DNA of 64,000 nt, from NCBI GenBank assembly GCA_963835375.1, contig CAWIGB010000036.1, forward strand, positions 26,914 to 90,913, read 5' to 3'. The first letter of the stretch is position 1. Each line of letters opens with the position of its first letter. Positions 27,479-36,142 of this stretch are shown here, in pieces. This DNA is from Salinisphaera sp963835375. Lineage in GTDB: Bacteria > Pseudomonadota > Gammaproteobacteria > Nevskiales > Salinisphaeraceae. The notes below the pieces were generated by a model, which was given only the letters and a program-made list of their open reading frames with translations, was not told the origin of the DNA and searched no databases. The position numbers and the translations under genes are program-made.

Positions 27479-28936
27479 ATGTCCGACTATCAGGCACTCA
27501 TGCACGAGGCCGCCTATATCGGTGGTCAGTGGCTTCAGGCAGGGCCCGACGAGAAGAACCCCGTCCGCGACCCGGCCAACGGTGAACTGCTCGGCCACGT
27601 GCCGGCGCTCGACGCCGAGCAGATGGACTCGGCGATCGACGCGGCGGCGTCCGCCTTCGACGAGTGGCGCCACACGCCCCCGCTGACTCGCGCCGATCGT
27701 CTCCATGCCTGGTACGAGGGCATGCAGGACAATCGAGAAGCCCTGGCCCGGCTGATGACGCTGGAGCAGGGCAAGCCGATCAACGAGGCCCGCGGCGAAG
27801 TCGACTACGCCTCGAGTTTCTTCCGCTGGTTCGCCGAAGAAGCACGCCGCATGCGCGGCAAGACCATCCCGGCGGAGGATCCGACCATGGCCATCGGCAC
27901 GGTCGAGGAACCGGTCGGCGTGGCAGCCATCATCACGCCCTGGAACTTCCCGCTGGCGATGATCACGCGCAAGGTGGGCGCCGCACTGGCCGCCGGCTGC
28001 ACCACGCTGGTGAATCCGGCGACCGAGACTGCTTTCTGTGCTCTCGCGCTGGCCGATCTGGCCGAGAAGGCCGGTCTCACCAACGGTGAGTTCAACGTGG
28101 TGCCCGGCTCCGGCAAGCAGTTCGGAGAACGCGTATGCGCCGATGATCGAGTCCGTGCCCTGTCGTTCACCGGCTCGACCGAGGTCGGCCGCAAGCTGAT
28201 CGAACAGAGCGCGGCCACGGTCAAGAAGAACGCCATGGAGCTCGGCGGCAACGCGCCCTTCATCGTCTGCGAGGACGCCGATCTCGAGACCGCCGTCGAC
28301 GGAGCGATCGCCGCCAAGTTCCAGACCACCGGCCAGGATTGCGTGGCCGCCAACCGTATCTATGTGCATCGCTCGCTGTACGAAGATTTCGTCGATCGCT
28401 TCGTCGAAAAGATGAACGCGATGACCGTCGGCCACGGGCTGGAGGAAGACACCGAGATCGGTCCGCTGATCCACGCCGACGCGGTCGAGAAGGCCCAGTC
28501 GCTGGTCGACGACGCCCGCGAACGCGGCGCGCGCATCATCGGCCGCGAACAGTCGGACGCCCCGGGCGAGAACTTCTTCATGCCCACGGCGGTCGCCGAT
28601 TTCACCTCCGCGATGCGCGTGGCGGCCGAGGAACAGTTCGCGCCGGTGGCGCCGATCGCGCCGTTCGACACCGACGATGAAGCGCTGGCCGCCGCCAACG
28701 ACACGATCTACGGCCTGGCGTCTTATGTGTTCACGCCCAGCGATGCACGCATCCGCAAGTATCTGCGGGGGCTGGACTACGGCATGGTCGGCATCAACAC
28801 CATGGATATCACCGGGCCCCACGTCCCGTTCGGCGGCGTGAAGCAGTCCGGCCTCGGCCGCGAGGGCGGTCACGTCGGCATGACCGAATATCTCGAAACC
28901 AAGTATTACTGCATGGGCAATCTGCCCAAGATCTGA
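27479..28936 (+). CDS. NAD(P)-dependent aldehyde dehydrogenase, SSADH family, probable DoeC (aspartate-semialdehyde dehydrogenase of ectoine degradation)
   Basis: A 485-residue aldehyde dehydrogenase of the succinate-semialdehyde branch. Visible: ITPWNFPLAMITRKVGAAL (cofactor binding), SFTGSTEVGRKL, the catalytic Glu in MELGGNAPFIV and the nucleophile Cys in TTGQDCVAANRIYVH. Alone it would be called GabD-like. The next gene is an EctB/DoeD-type diaminobutyrate aminotransferase 18 bases downstream. In Halomonas the ectoine-degradation operon pairs doeC (converting L-aspartate semialdehyde to aspartate) with doeD in this way, so DoeC is the preferred reading. The upstream doe genes (ectoine hydrolase, deacetylase, Lrp-type regulator) are not nearby. 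Confidence 0.75.
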   Translation: MSDYQALMHEAAYIGGQWLQAGPDEKNPVRDPANGELLGHVPALDAEQMDSAIDAAASAFDEWRHTPPLTRADRLHAWYEGMQDNREALARLMTLEQGKPINEARGEVDYASSFFRWFAEEARRMRGKTIPAEDPTMAIGTVEEPVGVAAIITPWNFPLAMITRKVGAALAAGCTTLVNPATETAFCALALADLAEKAGLTNGEFNVVPGSGKQFGERVCADDRVRALSFTGSTEVGRKLIEQSAATVKKNAMELGGNAPFIVCEDADLETAVDGAIAAKFQTTGQDCVAANRIYVHRSLYEDFVDRFVEKMNAMTVGHGLEEDTEIGPLIHADAVEKAQSLVDDARERGARIIGREQSDAPGENFFMPTAVADFTSAMRVAAEEQFAPVAPIAPFDTDDEALAAANDTIYGLASYVFTPSDARIRKYLRGLDYGMVGINTMDITGPHVPFGGVKQSGLGREGGHVGMTEYLETKYYCMGNLPKI

Positions 28937-28954
28937 TCACGAGGCAGCGACGTC

Positions 28955-30214
28955 ATGAGCATGGACATCATCAATCGACTGGAATCGGAAGTCCGCGGCT
29001 ACGTACGCTCGTTTCCGACCGAATTCAAAACGGCACGCGGCAACCGCATGACCGACGTGCACGGGCAGGAATATCTGGATTTCTTCTCCGGGGCCGGGGC
29101 CCTGAACTACGGCCACAACGACCCCGACATGGAAGCCGCCCTGCTCGACTACATCCAGTCGGGCGGCATCAATCATGGGCTGGACATGGCCACGGAGGCC
29201 AAGACCCGGTTCATGGCGACATTCGAGGAGGTCATCCTCAAGCCGCGCAAGCTGAACTACAAGTTCCAGTTTCCGGGGCCCACCGGAACCAACGCCGTGG
29301 AAGCCGCACTGAAGCTGGCGCGTAAATACACCGGTCGCTCGGGCATGATTCATTTCACCCACAGCTTCCACGGCATGACGCTGGGCTCGACTTCGGTCAC
29401 CAGTAACGCAGCCATCCGCAACAGCGCCGGCGTCGGCCTGTCGGACACCACCACCGCGGCCTTCGACGGCTACTATCGCGACGGCCGCGACACCATCGCC
29501 GATCTGGAGGCCCTGCTGTCGGATTCCTTCTCCGGCGTGGACAAGCCCGCCGCGGTGATCGTCGAGACGGTCCAGGGTGAAGGCGGCATCTATGCCGCCG
29601 GCTACGACTGGCTGCGCGAACTGGCCCGGGTCTGTCGTGAACACGACCTGCTGTTCATCGTCGACGATATCCAGGCCGGCTACGGCCGCACCGGGCCGTT
29701 CTTCTCCTTCGAGCCGGCCGAGATTCAACCGGATATCGTCACCCTCGCCAAGTCGATCTCGGGCATGGGGTCGCCGATGTCGCTGGTGCTGATGCGACCG
29801 GAAATCGACGTCTGGGACCCGGGCGAACACACGGGGACATTCCGTGGCAACAACCACGCCTTCGTTACCGGCGCGGCCGCGCTCGACAAGTTCTGGTGCG
29901 ACGACAAGCTCACCCGACATGTGGCCCAGCAGGGTGAGCGTCTTCGGGCCCGGCTCGACGAAATCATCGACAAGCACGACGGCTTCGACGGCGAAGTCCG
30001 CGGCCGCGGCTTCTTCATCGGGCTGGACTGTGCCAGGCCGGAACACGGTAACGCCGTGATCGGCGAATGCTTCAAGCGCGGTCTGATCATGGAAACCACC
30101 GGCGAAGAGGACCGCGTGGTCAAGGTCATGCCGCCGTTAATCAGTACCGCCGAGGACATCGACGAAGGTCTGGCCGTCATCGACGAGGCGATCGGCGCCG
30201 CACTCGCCGGCTGA
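28955..30214 (+). CDS. doeD: Diaminobutyrate--2-oxoglutarate aminotransferase (DoeD/EctB-like)
   Basis: A 419-residue class III PLP aminotransferase. It aligns from end to end with the EctB/DoeD group: NYGHNDPDMEAALLDYIQS, INHGLDMATEAK, FPGPTGTNAVEAALKLAR, VIVETVQGEGGIYAAG, FIVDDIQAGYGRTGPF, and the PLP lysine in LAKSISGMGSPMS. The enzyme swaps an amino group between L-2,4-diaminobutyrate and glutamate. No ectA or ectC lies beside it, and its partner is an aldehyde dehydrogenase, so a catabolic DoeD role (diaminobutyrate to aspartate semialdehyde) is favoured over biosynthetic EctB. Start ATG at 28955; MDIINRLESEVRGY resembles the EctB N-terminus. Confidence 0.78.
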   Translation: MSMDIINRLESEVRGYVRSFPTEFKTARGNRMTDVHGQEYLDFFSGAGALNYGHNDPDMEAALLDYIQSGGINHGLDMATEAKTRFMATFEEVILKPRKLNYKFQFPGPTGTNAVEAALKLARKYTGRSGMIHFTHSFHGMTLGSTSVTSNAAIRNSAGVGLSDTTTAAFDGYYRDGRDTIADLEALLSDSFSGVDKPAAVIVETVQGEGGIYAAGYDWLRELARVCREHDLLFIVDDIQAGYGRTGPFFSFEPAEIQPDIVTLAKSISGMGSPMSLVLMRPEIDVWDPGEHTGTFRGNNHAFVTGAAALDKFWCDDKLTRHVAQQGERLRARLDEIIDKHDGFDGEVRGRGFFIGLDCARPEHGNAVIGECFKRGLIMETTGEEDRVVKVMPPLISTAEDIDEGLAVIDEAIGAALAG

Positions 30215-30262
30215 TATGCAACTCGCCTGCCGGGCCCGTCGACGACCCGCTGGAGCGGGAGC

Positions 30263-30982
30263 GTGACGGGCCCGCGTTGCATCGGCATCGACGGCTGCCC
30301 GGCTGGCTGGGTCGCCGCCACCCCGGAAGGTGTGTTCCTAGAACGGCAGCTGTCCGATCTCCTGTGTAGCGGGGGGCTCATCCCGGGCAGCGATATCGTG
30401 GCGATCGACATGCCGATCGGTCTGGCGCGCGCCGGGCGGCGCGAATGCGATGTGCTGGCCCGTCAGGAACTCGGCGCGGCGCGGCGCAACAGCGTCTTCC
30501 TGACCGCCACCCGGGGCGCTGTCCAGGCCGACAGTCACACCGAAGCCACCCGCCTGAATCGCGCCAACAACGCCAAGGGCGTCTCGGCGCAGGCCTATCA
30601 TCTGTTTGGCAAGATTCGCGAGGTGGATGAACTCCTCGCCGTAAACCCGGCTCTGCAAACAACCCTCTACGAAGTCCATCCCGAACTCGCCTTCGCCTGC
30701 TGGAACGCCGATGCCAACGGCGCACTGCGGCCCATGCCGCACCCGAAGAAGTCCGGCCTCGGTGCCTACGATCGCCTGAGGCTGGTGTTCAAGCGCTACG
30801 GCCGTGACCATTTCGAAAGATTTCGACAGCGTCACTGGTCCAGTCACGTAGCCGATGACGACATCGCCGATGCCTACGCCGCGCTGTTCGCGGCTGAACG
30901 AATCGCTGCCGGTCTCCACCGTGCGCTGCCCGAACACCCACCCAGGGACGAACGCGGCCTGCCCATGCGGATCTGCTTCTAG
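30263..30982 (+). CDS. DUF429 family protein
   Basis: A 239-residue protein of the DUF429 family, predicted from fold to be related to RNase H-like nucleases, with no established function. The conserved features are the N-terminal GIDGCPAGWVAA with its Asp, VAIDMPIGLA (second acidic position), RRNSVFLTATRGAVQ, and EVHPELAFACWN. The protein uses a GTG start preceded by GGAGCGGGAG. It lies 48 bases after the aminotransferase, perhaps in the same transcript, with a small stem-loop right after its stop. Confidence 0.85.
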   Translation: MTGPRCIGIDGCPAGWVAATPEGVFLERQLSDLLCSGGLIPGSDIVAIDMPIGLARAGRRECDVLARQELGAARRNSVFLTATRGAVQADSHTEATRLNRANNAKGVSAQAYHLFGKIREVDELLAVNPALQTTLYEVHPELAFACWNADANGALRPMPHPKKSGLGAYDRLRLVFKRYGRDHFERFRQRHWSSHVADDDIADAYAALFAAERIAAGLHRALPEHPPRDERGLPMRICF

Positions 30983-30987
30983 GGCCC

Positions 30988-31004
30988 TTGAGCTTACTGC
31001 TCAA
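30988..31004 (+). terminator. Small stem-loop after the DUF429 gene
   Basis: A 6-base-pair inverted repeat, TTGAGC and GCTCAA (30988-30993 with 30999-31004) around a 5-base loop, begins 6 bases after the stop. No U-tract follows, so this is a weak terminator candidate. Confidence 0.35.
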
Positions 31005-31119
31005 CCGAATAGCTAACAGACCGGATCGGACCCGCCGTGCTGCAATGCGGGCTCGGGATTGGCGCGGCCATCACGGCCCGCACGGTCCACAACACAAAAA
31101 TAATTAATGAGGAGCCGCC

Positions 31120-32121
31120 GTGAAACCATCCACTGTCCTTCGGACATTCGCTCTCGCGACCGCCGCCGCGGGCGTACTGGCCGCGGGCATCGCCTCTGCT
31201 GCGCCGGACAAGGCCAACGTCGCCATCGTAGTCCGGGATTTCTCGAATCCCTATTGGCAGTCGCTTCGCGACGGCGCCATCGCTGAGGGCAAGAAGCTCG
31301 GCGTGCCGGTGACGGTGCAGGCCGGCAACAACGAGACCGACACGGTCGGCGAGAACAACAAGATCTCGACCATGGCCAACCAGCCATACAACTGCTACGG
31401 CGTGGTACCGGTCAACGGCACGAACGTGATCACCCCGCTGATGCCGATCTCCAACCGCGGCACGCCAATCATCAATCTGGACACGGCACTCGACGCCAAG
31501 GCCGTCAAGCAGTCCGGCCTGAAGATCACTGCGTTCATCGGCTCGGACAACAGCGAGGCCGGCCGCATCGCCGGCCAGCACATGCTCGATGCACTGGGCG
31601 GCAAGGGCCAGGTCGCGATCCTGGAAGGCATTCCGGGCGAGCAGAATGGCATCAACCGCGAGACGGCCTTCCGCAACACGGTCAAGGGCAAGCTGGATAT
31701 CGTGCAGGCCACACCCGCCGACTACGAGCGCAACAAGGCACTGACCAAGACCGAGGCGATGCTGCGCGCGCACCCGGACATCAAGGGCATATTCGCGGCC
31801 AACGACATGATGGGCCTGGGCGCGGCTCGCGCGGTGCTCAACGCCGGCAAGCAGAAACAGATCACCGTCATCAGCATCGACGGCGTCACCGAAGCCATCA
31901 AGTCGGTGAAGAACGGCAGTCTTTCCGCCACGATTTCGCAGTACCCGTACGCGGAAGGAGAGATGGCCGTACAGGCCTGCCAGAAGCTGGTCGCGGGAGA
32001 GCAAGTCCCGGCGCACATCACTTCACCGATCAAGCTGATCACGCAGGACAACGCCGATCAGGCGCTCAAGGCCTTTCCGAAGCCGTTCTTCAGCTTCAAC
32101 GATCCGTTCGGCCAGCCGTAG
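31120..32121 (+). CDS. Sugar ABC transporter periplasmic substrate-binding protein (RbsB-like), system 1
   Basis: A 333-residue binding protein of the ribose/galactose-type periplasmic family. A signal peptide (MKPSTVLRTFALATAAAG to about residue 27, ending ASAA) precedes the mature N-terminus VAIVVRDFSNPYWQSLRDGA, typical of RbsB relatives. The hinge-spanning motif KGIFAANDMMGLGAARAV and the FIGSDNSEAGRIAG stretch are present. GTG start with GAGGAG six bases upstream. It is the first gene of SBP-permease-ATPase-kinase on the plus strand. The sugar cannot be read from sequence; the adjacent ribokinase-like gene suggests a pentose or a related sugar. Confidence 0.9.
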   Translation: MKPSTVLRTFALATAAAGVLAAGIASAAPDKANVAIVVRDFSNPYWQSLRDGAIAEGKKLGVPVTVQAGNNETDTVGENNKISTMANQPYNCYGVVPVNGTNVITPLMPISNRGTPIINLDTALDAKAVKQSGLKITAFIGSDNSEAGRIAGQHMLDALGGKGQVAILEGIPGEQNGINRETAFRNTVKGKLDIVQATPADYERNKALTKTEAMLRAHPDIKGIFAANDMMGLGAARAVLNAGKQKQITVISIDGVTEAIKSVKNGSLSATISQYPYAEGEMAVQACQKLVAGEQVPAHITSPIKLITQDNADQALKAFPKPFFSFNDPFGQP

Positions 32122-32127
32122 TCCTTC

Positions 32128-33090
32128 ATGACCGAAACTGCGAACGCAGCCGGGCTGGGCGCCCGGCTGCGTGATCCGACGTTCTGGGGCGATAACGCGG
32201 CACTCATCGGGCTGATCCTGATCGGTGCCGCGTTCTCCGTTTTATCTCCGTACTTTCTGACCTGGGGCAACATCACCGCCCTGCTCGTCTCGGCATCGAT
32301 CCTGATCGTGCTGGCCACCGCCCAGCAATTCACGATCGTAGCCGCTGGCATCGATCTGTCGATCGCGGCGAACCTGCCGTGGGCCACGGTGATCTTCGGC
32401 CTGGTCTACAACGCCGGCTGCGGCACCACCGCTGCGATCATCTCAGCCATCGCCGCTGGTGCGCTGGTTGGCACGATCAACGGGCTGATCATCACCCGGC
32501 TCAAGGTCAACGATTTCATCGCCACGCTGGGCATGCTCGGCGTGATGAGCGGCGTGGCGCTGATCGCGAGCGACGGCCAGTCTTTCTCGGTGTTCAGCGG
32601 ATTCCTGCAGACGCTCGCGCTGGGCTCGATCGGGCCGATCCGTTATTTCTACATGATCGCGCTGATCGTCGTGCTGGCCGCCCACGTGGTGTTCAAGCAC
32701 ACCGGCTTCGGCACCCATGTGCTGGCGACCGGCGGCAATCGCGAGGCGGCGCGCAACATGGGCATCCCGATCGATCGCATGCGCGTCGCCGTGTATGCCA
32801 TCAACGGCGCCCTGGTCGGCGTGGCTGCAGTACTGCTGGTCTCGCGCACCGGCGGCGCTGATCCCTCGATCGCCACCGACGAACTGCTGAGCTCGATCGC
32901 GGCCGTGGTTCTCGGTGGCTCCAGCCTGTTCGGCGGGCGCGCCTCGATGGTCGGCACGGTGGCAGGCGCGCTGGTCCTGACCACCCTGCTCAACGGCTTC
33001 ACGCTGTTGCAGGTGTCGTCCTTCTATCAACCAATCGCGGTCGGCGTGGTGGTGATCGCCGCGGCAGCGCTCAGCCGGTTTCAGCAATGA
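32128..33090 (+). CDS. Sugar ABC transporter permease (RbsC-like), system 1
   Basis: A 320-residue inner-membrane permease with about 8-10 hydrophobic helices. The family motif QFTIVAAGIDLSIAANL (GIDLSVG in RbsC) and the coupling-loop region TGFGTHVLATGGNREAARNMGI are clear. It presumably forms a homodimer served by the single-domain ATPase encoded next. The gap to the binding protein is 6 bases, and its stop overlaps the ATPase start as ATGA, so the genes are translationally coupled. Confidence 0.9.
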   Translation: MTETANAAGLGARLRDPTFWGDNAALIGLILIGAAFSVLSPYFLTWGNITALLVSASILIVLATAQQFTIVAAGIDLSIAANLPWATVIFGLVYNAGCGTTAAIISAIAAGALVGTINGLIITRLKVNDFIATLGMLGVMSGVALIASDGQSFSVFSGFLQTLALGSIGPIRYFYMIALIVVLAAHVVFKHTGFGTHVLATGGNREAARNMGIPIDRMRVAVYAINGALVGVAAVLLVSRTGGADPSIATDELLSSIAAVVLGGSSLFGGRASMVGTVAGALVLTTLLNGFTLLQVSSFYQPIAVGVVVIAAAALSRFQQ

Positions 33091-33905
33091 GCGCGCACAT
33101 GCAAGCCGATACGTCGAACACGCCGGTTCTGGAAGTCCGCGGGCTGACCAAGGCGTTCGGCGCCGTACAGGCCCTGTCCGGCGCCGACCTGGTCTGTCCT
33201 CGCGGCGAGGTCACAGCACTCGTGGGCGACAACGGCGCCGGCAAGTCCACGCTCATCCGCTGTATTACCGGCGTGCACCCCTTCGACGAGGGCGAAATCC
33301 ATTTCAACGGCAAGCCGATCCGGCTAGCTTCACCGACCGAGGCCCGGGCGCGCGGCATCGAGACCGTATATCAGGATCTCGCGCTGATCGAGGATCTGAC
33401 CGTCTGGCAGAACATGTTCCTCAACCGCGAGATCAAGCGCGGCTTCGGTCCGTTCCGGCTGCTGGATCGTCGGCACATGATCGCCGACAGTCAGACCCGA
33501 CTGGAGCGCCTGCTGGTCAACATGCCGCCGGTGCGCTCACGCGTCCGCCGGCTGTCCGGCGGCCAGCGCCAGTCGATCGCCATCGGGCGGGCGGCGAGCT
33601 GGGGCTCGACGCTCGTGATCATGGACGAACCGACCGCCGCACTCGGCGTGCGCGAGCGCGAGTCGGTCGAACAGCTGATCGGCCGGCTGCGCTCCGACAA
33701 TATTGCGCAGTTGATCATCAGCCACGATCTGGAACAGGTCATGCGCGTGGCCGATACGGTCTGGATCATGCGGCGCGGGGCCACCATCGCCCACTGGCGG
33801 GTGGCCGACGTGAGCCGGGAGCGCATCGTGGCCGCCATCACCGGCGCCGACGGCGGTGACGCGCGCGCATCGGCTGCCAACAACCGGACGATTGTGGTCG
33901 AATAG
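33087..33905 (+). CDS. Sugar ABC transporter ATP-binding protein, single domain, system 1
   Basis: A 272-residue ABC ATPase. Walker A is GDNGAGKST (about residue 48), the signature is RLSGGQRQS, and Walker B is VIMDEPTAALG. RbsA-type ATPases are usually fused pairs of about 500 residues; this one has a single domain, as in the rhizobial fructose system FrcA, where the order frcB-frcC-frcA-frcK also matches this operon. This parallel concerns architecture only and does not prove fructose. The last 20 residues after ITGADGG are unconserved. The gene is followed 63 bases later by the sugar kinase gene. Confidence 0.88.
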   Translation: MSAHMQADTSNTPVLEVRGLTKAFGAVQALSGADLVCPRGEVTALVGDNGAGKSTLIRCITGVHPFDEGEIHFNGKPIRLASPTEARARGIETVYQDLALIEDLTVWQNMFLNREIKRGFGPFRLLDRRHMIADSQTRLERLLVNMPPVRSRVRRLSGGQRQSIAIGRAASWGSTLVIMDEPTAALGVRERESVEQLIGRLRSDNIAQLIISHDLEQVMRVADTVWIMRRGATIAHWRVADVSRERIVAAITGADGGDARASAANNRTIVVE

Positions 33906-33968
33906 CCGTCTCGTTCCTCCCCAAAATACATTCTTCATGACAACAATCGATCCGACCGGAGCCCACCG

Positions 33969-34874
33969 ATGATCGTCGTCGCCGGCAGCGCCAACATCGA
34001 CCTGGTCGCGCAGGTGTCACATCATCTAGAGCCCGGCGAGACCCTGATCGCCTCGGGCTATGCCGTTCATCAGGGCGGCAAGGGCGCCAACCAGGCGGTG
34101 GCGGCTGCGCGGCTCGGCGCGCCGGTGCGCTTCATCGGCGCGGCCGGGGACGACGACTTCGGCGACCGGATCGTGGCCGATCTCGCCGCCGAGGGGATCG
34201 ATGCCGACGGCGTGCAGCGTTTTCCCGGCAGCAGCGGCCTGGCGCTGATCACCGTCGACGAGGGCGGCGAGAACCAGATCGTGGTGGTGCCCGGCGCCAA
34301 CGGTCAGCTCGACGCGTCGCGCGATCTGGCCGGGGCCATGGGCGGTGCTACCGCGCTGCTGGTGCAGCTCGAAACGCCGCCGGCCTTTGTCAACGCGGCG
34401 CTGGCGGCCGGGCACACTGCCGGAGCCGAAGTCATCCTCAACGCCGCGCCGGCCTCGCCGCTCAAGGCCTACGAGATGACCGCCGTCGACTGGCTCATGG
34501 TCAATGCCGGCGAAGCGGCCTTTCTGCTCGGCGAGACCGAGGGCAAGACCCGAAATCAAACCGCCGATCAGGCGGAGCGCCTTGCCACGCAGTACGACGT
34601 CGGCGTGATCGTGACCCTCGGCGCGGACGGCGCGCTCTGGATTGGCCGCGATGGCAGCCAGGGCCATGTACCCGGCCGGGAATGCACGGTAGTCGATACC
34701 ACTGGCGCCGGCGATACCTTTGCCGGCGCGTTCGCAGCCGCTCGCGCGGAAGGCCAGTCGGTCGAGGATGCGATCCGCATGGCCGGCGTCGCGGCCTCGC
34801 TATCGGTCGGCGCGGCCGGCGCGCGGGCCGGCATGCCCGATCGCGCCGCCGTACGCGCGGCCATGAACGACTAG
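33969..34874 (+). CDS. Ribokinase-like PfkB-family sugar kinase
   Basis: A 301-residue PfkB kinase that resembles ribokinase most closely. Signatures: VAGSANIDLVAQV at the N-terminus, the GGKGANQAVAAARLGA substrate and dimer region near residue 38, and DTTGAGDTFAGAF with catalytic Asp249. Ribokinase phosphorylates D-ribose at O5; related enzymes act on other sugars. Genes just upstream encode a sugar ABC importer, so the kinase probably traps the imported sugar. Its 3' end overlaps the 3' end of the convergent triose-phosphate-isomerase-like gene by four bases, leaving no room for a terminator. Confidence 0.82.
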   Translation: MIVVAGSANIDLVAQVSHHLEPGETLIASGYAVHQGGKGANQAVAAARLGAPVRFIGAAGDDDFGDRIVADLAAEGIDADGVQRFPGSSGLALITVDEGGENQIVVVPGANGQLDASRDLAGAMGGATALLVQLETPPAFVNAALAAGHTAGAEVILNAAPASPLKAYEMTAVDWLMVNAGEAAFLLGETEGKTRNQTADQAERLATQYDVGVIVTLGADGALWIGRDGSQGHVPGRECTVVDTTGAGDTFAGAFAAARAEGQSVEDAIRMAGVAASLSVGAAGARAGMPDRAAVRAAMND

Positions 34875-35620
34875 GAAATCAGGGCGTTGGCCTCTTCGAG
34901 GATGGCCTCGAACGCCGCCGTATCGTGTGCGAAACGGCCAAGAAACAGACCGTCGATCGCTCCGCCGAGTTCGCTGAGCGTGCCCGGCGCGGCGCTGCCC
35001 CCATAAACCACTGGCGTACCGGCCAGACCGGGCCGGTACGCCAGGCCGGCCTTGATGCCACGCGCGACCTCGGCCACATGCGCCGCGCTCGCGGCCTCCG
35101 CCCGGCCGATCGCCCAGACGGGCTCATAGGCGATGACCATCGGTACGGGTCGATCCAGTTCGGCCAGCGAGGCGGTCAGCTGTGCCGTGCAGAAATCGAT
35201 CGCCTCGTCGGCCGGCCCGGCTTCGCGCTCGCCGATACACAGCCATGGCGTGAGGCCGTTGCGCACCGCAGCCGCGACTTTCTTCGCGACCACGGCATCG
35301 TCCTCGGCAAAGATACGGCGGCGCTCGGCATGCCCGATCTCGGCATACCGACAGCCCATATCGGCCAGGTCGGCGCCGCTGACCGCGCCGGTATAGGCGC
35401 CGCGATCTTCCCAGAACAGATCCTGGGCACCGAAAGCCACGGGCGCGCCGGCGCAGGCCGCCATGGACAGCTCCATGGCCGGGAGGGTGGGAAAGACGAT
35501 CAGTTCGACATCGCCCGACTGCACGGCGCGATGCCGATTCGCAATCGCAGCAGCAGCCGCGCACCACTGCCGGGTACGCGGCCGGTCGAGATACATTTTG
35601 AAGCTGACGCCGATATGCAT
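34871..35620 (-). CDS. Triose-phosphate isomerase family protein, LerI/EryH-like (tetrulose-phosphate isomerase)
   Basis: A 249-residue TIM-barrel isomerase. Catalytic residues are present: Lys8 (SFKMY), His97 (EIGHAERRR) and Glu166 (YEPVWAIG), with the phosphate loop VVYGGSAAPGT. The GNWK motif of glycolytic TpiA is replaced by VSFK, resembling (as I recall) the TSWK of EryH/LerI proteins. In tetritol pathways this enzyme converts L-erythrulose 1-phosphate to D-erythrulose 4-phosphate. It sits at the end of a minus-strand operon with an RpiB-type isomerase and an erythrulose-kinase-like gene, the same trio as in Brucella and Mycobacterium tetritol loci, so an ordinary glycolytic role is less likely. 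Activity is inferred, not shown. Confidence 0.78.
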   Translation of the reverse strand: MHIGVSFKMYLDRPRTRQWCAAAAAIANRHRAVQSGDVELIVFPTLPAMELSMAACAGAPVAFGAQDLFWEDRGAYTGAVSGADLADMGCRYAEIGHAERRRIFAEDDAVVAKKVAAAVRNGLTPWLCIGEREAGPADEAIDFCTAQLTASLAELDRPVPMVIAYEPVWAIGRAEAASAAHVAEVARGIKAGLAYRPGLAGTPVVYGGSAAPGTLSELGGAIDGLFLGRFAHDTAAFEAILEEANALIS

Positions 35621-35659
35621 CGCGGTTCAATCGTTAGGCAAACCGGCGCCTATTGTGGC

Positions 35660-36142
35660 CTACTCGACGGGACTGGCGTCGCCGGTTTCCTCGTACTGAT
35701 CGATCACGGCCACCTTCTTCGCCGATGACGAGTTCTCATCGAAGCGATAGGTGAGCCATTCGCGGGCCAGCTTGCGGGCCAGTTCCAGCCCGATCACACG
35801 CTCGCCGAAGCACAGCACCTGGGCGTTGTTGGACAACACGCCACGCTCGACCGAGTAGCCATCGTGCGCCGTGACCGCGCGGACGCCGGGCACCTTGTTC
35901 GCCGAAATGGCCACGCCGAGCCCGGTGCCGCAGATCAGCAGCGCCCGGTCGGCCTCACCCGCAGCGACCTTCTGGGCCGCGGCAATGGCGATGGTCGGAT
36001 ACGGCGTCTTGGCCGCCTCTTCCACCCCCATGTCCTCAACCGAGGACACGTGCTCGCTGGCTTGCATGTCGGCCTTGATCGCTTCCTTGTAGCGATAACC
36101 GGCTTCGTCGGAACCGATGATGATTCGTAGTTTGTCGCTCAT
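35660..36142 (-). CDS. rpiB: RpiB/LacAB family isomerase, probable D-erythrulose 4-phosphate isomerase (EryI/DerI-like)
   Basis: A 160-residue RpiB-type sugar-phosphate isomerase. Seen: IIIGSDEAGYRYKEAIK at the N-terminus, the active-site Cys in LLICGTGLGVAISANKV and the RAVTAHDGYSVERG loop, where RpiB has its acid-base His. In the pentose pathway such enzymes interconvert ribose and ribulose 5-phosphate; in tetritol loci the homologue (EryI/DerI) converts D-erythrulose 4-phosphate to D-erythrose 4-phosphate. Its start overlaps the end of the kinase gene by four bases, so kinase and isomerase are made together, which supports the tetritol reading. Confidence 0.82.
   Translation of the reverse strand: MSDKLRIIIGSDEAGYRYKEAIKADMQASEHVSSVEDMGVEEAAKTPYPTIAIAAAQKVAAGEADRALLICGTGLGVAISANKVPGVRAVTAHDGYSVERGVLSNNAQVLCFGERVIGLELARKLAREWLTYRFDENSSSAKKVAVIDQYEETGDASPVE

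Noticed and set aside
27455..28873. Long minus-strand frame opposite the DoeC-like gene
   Set aside because: High-GC antisense shadow with low-complexity composition; the plus strand has a complete aldehyde dehydrogenase.
33087..34874. Calling system 1 a fructose (Frc) or ribose (Rbs) system outright
   Set aside because: Gene order resembles frcBCAK and the kinase resembles ribokinase, but binding specificity cannot be read from sequence.
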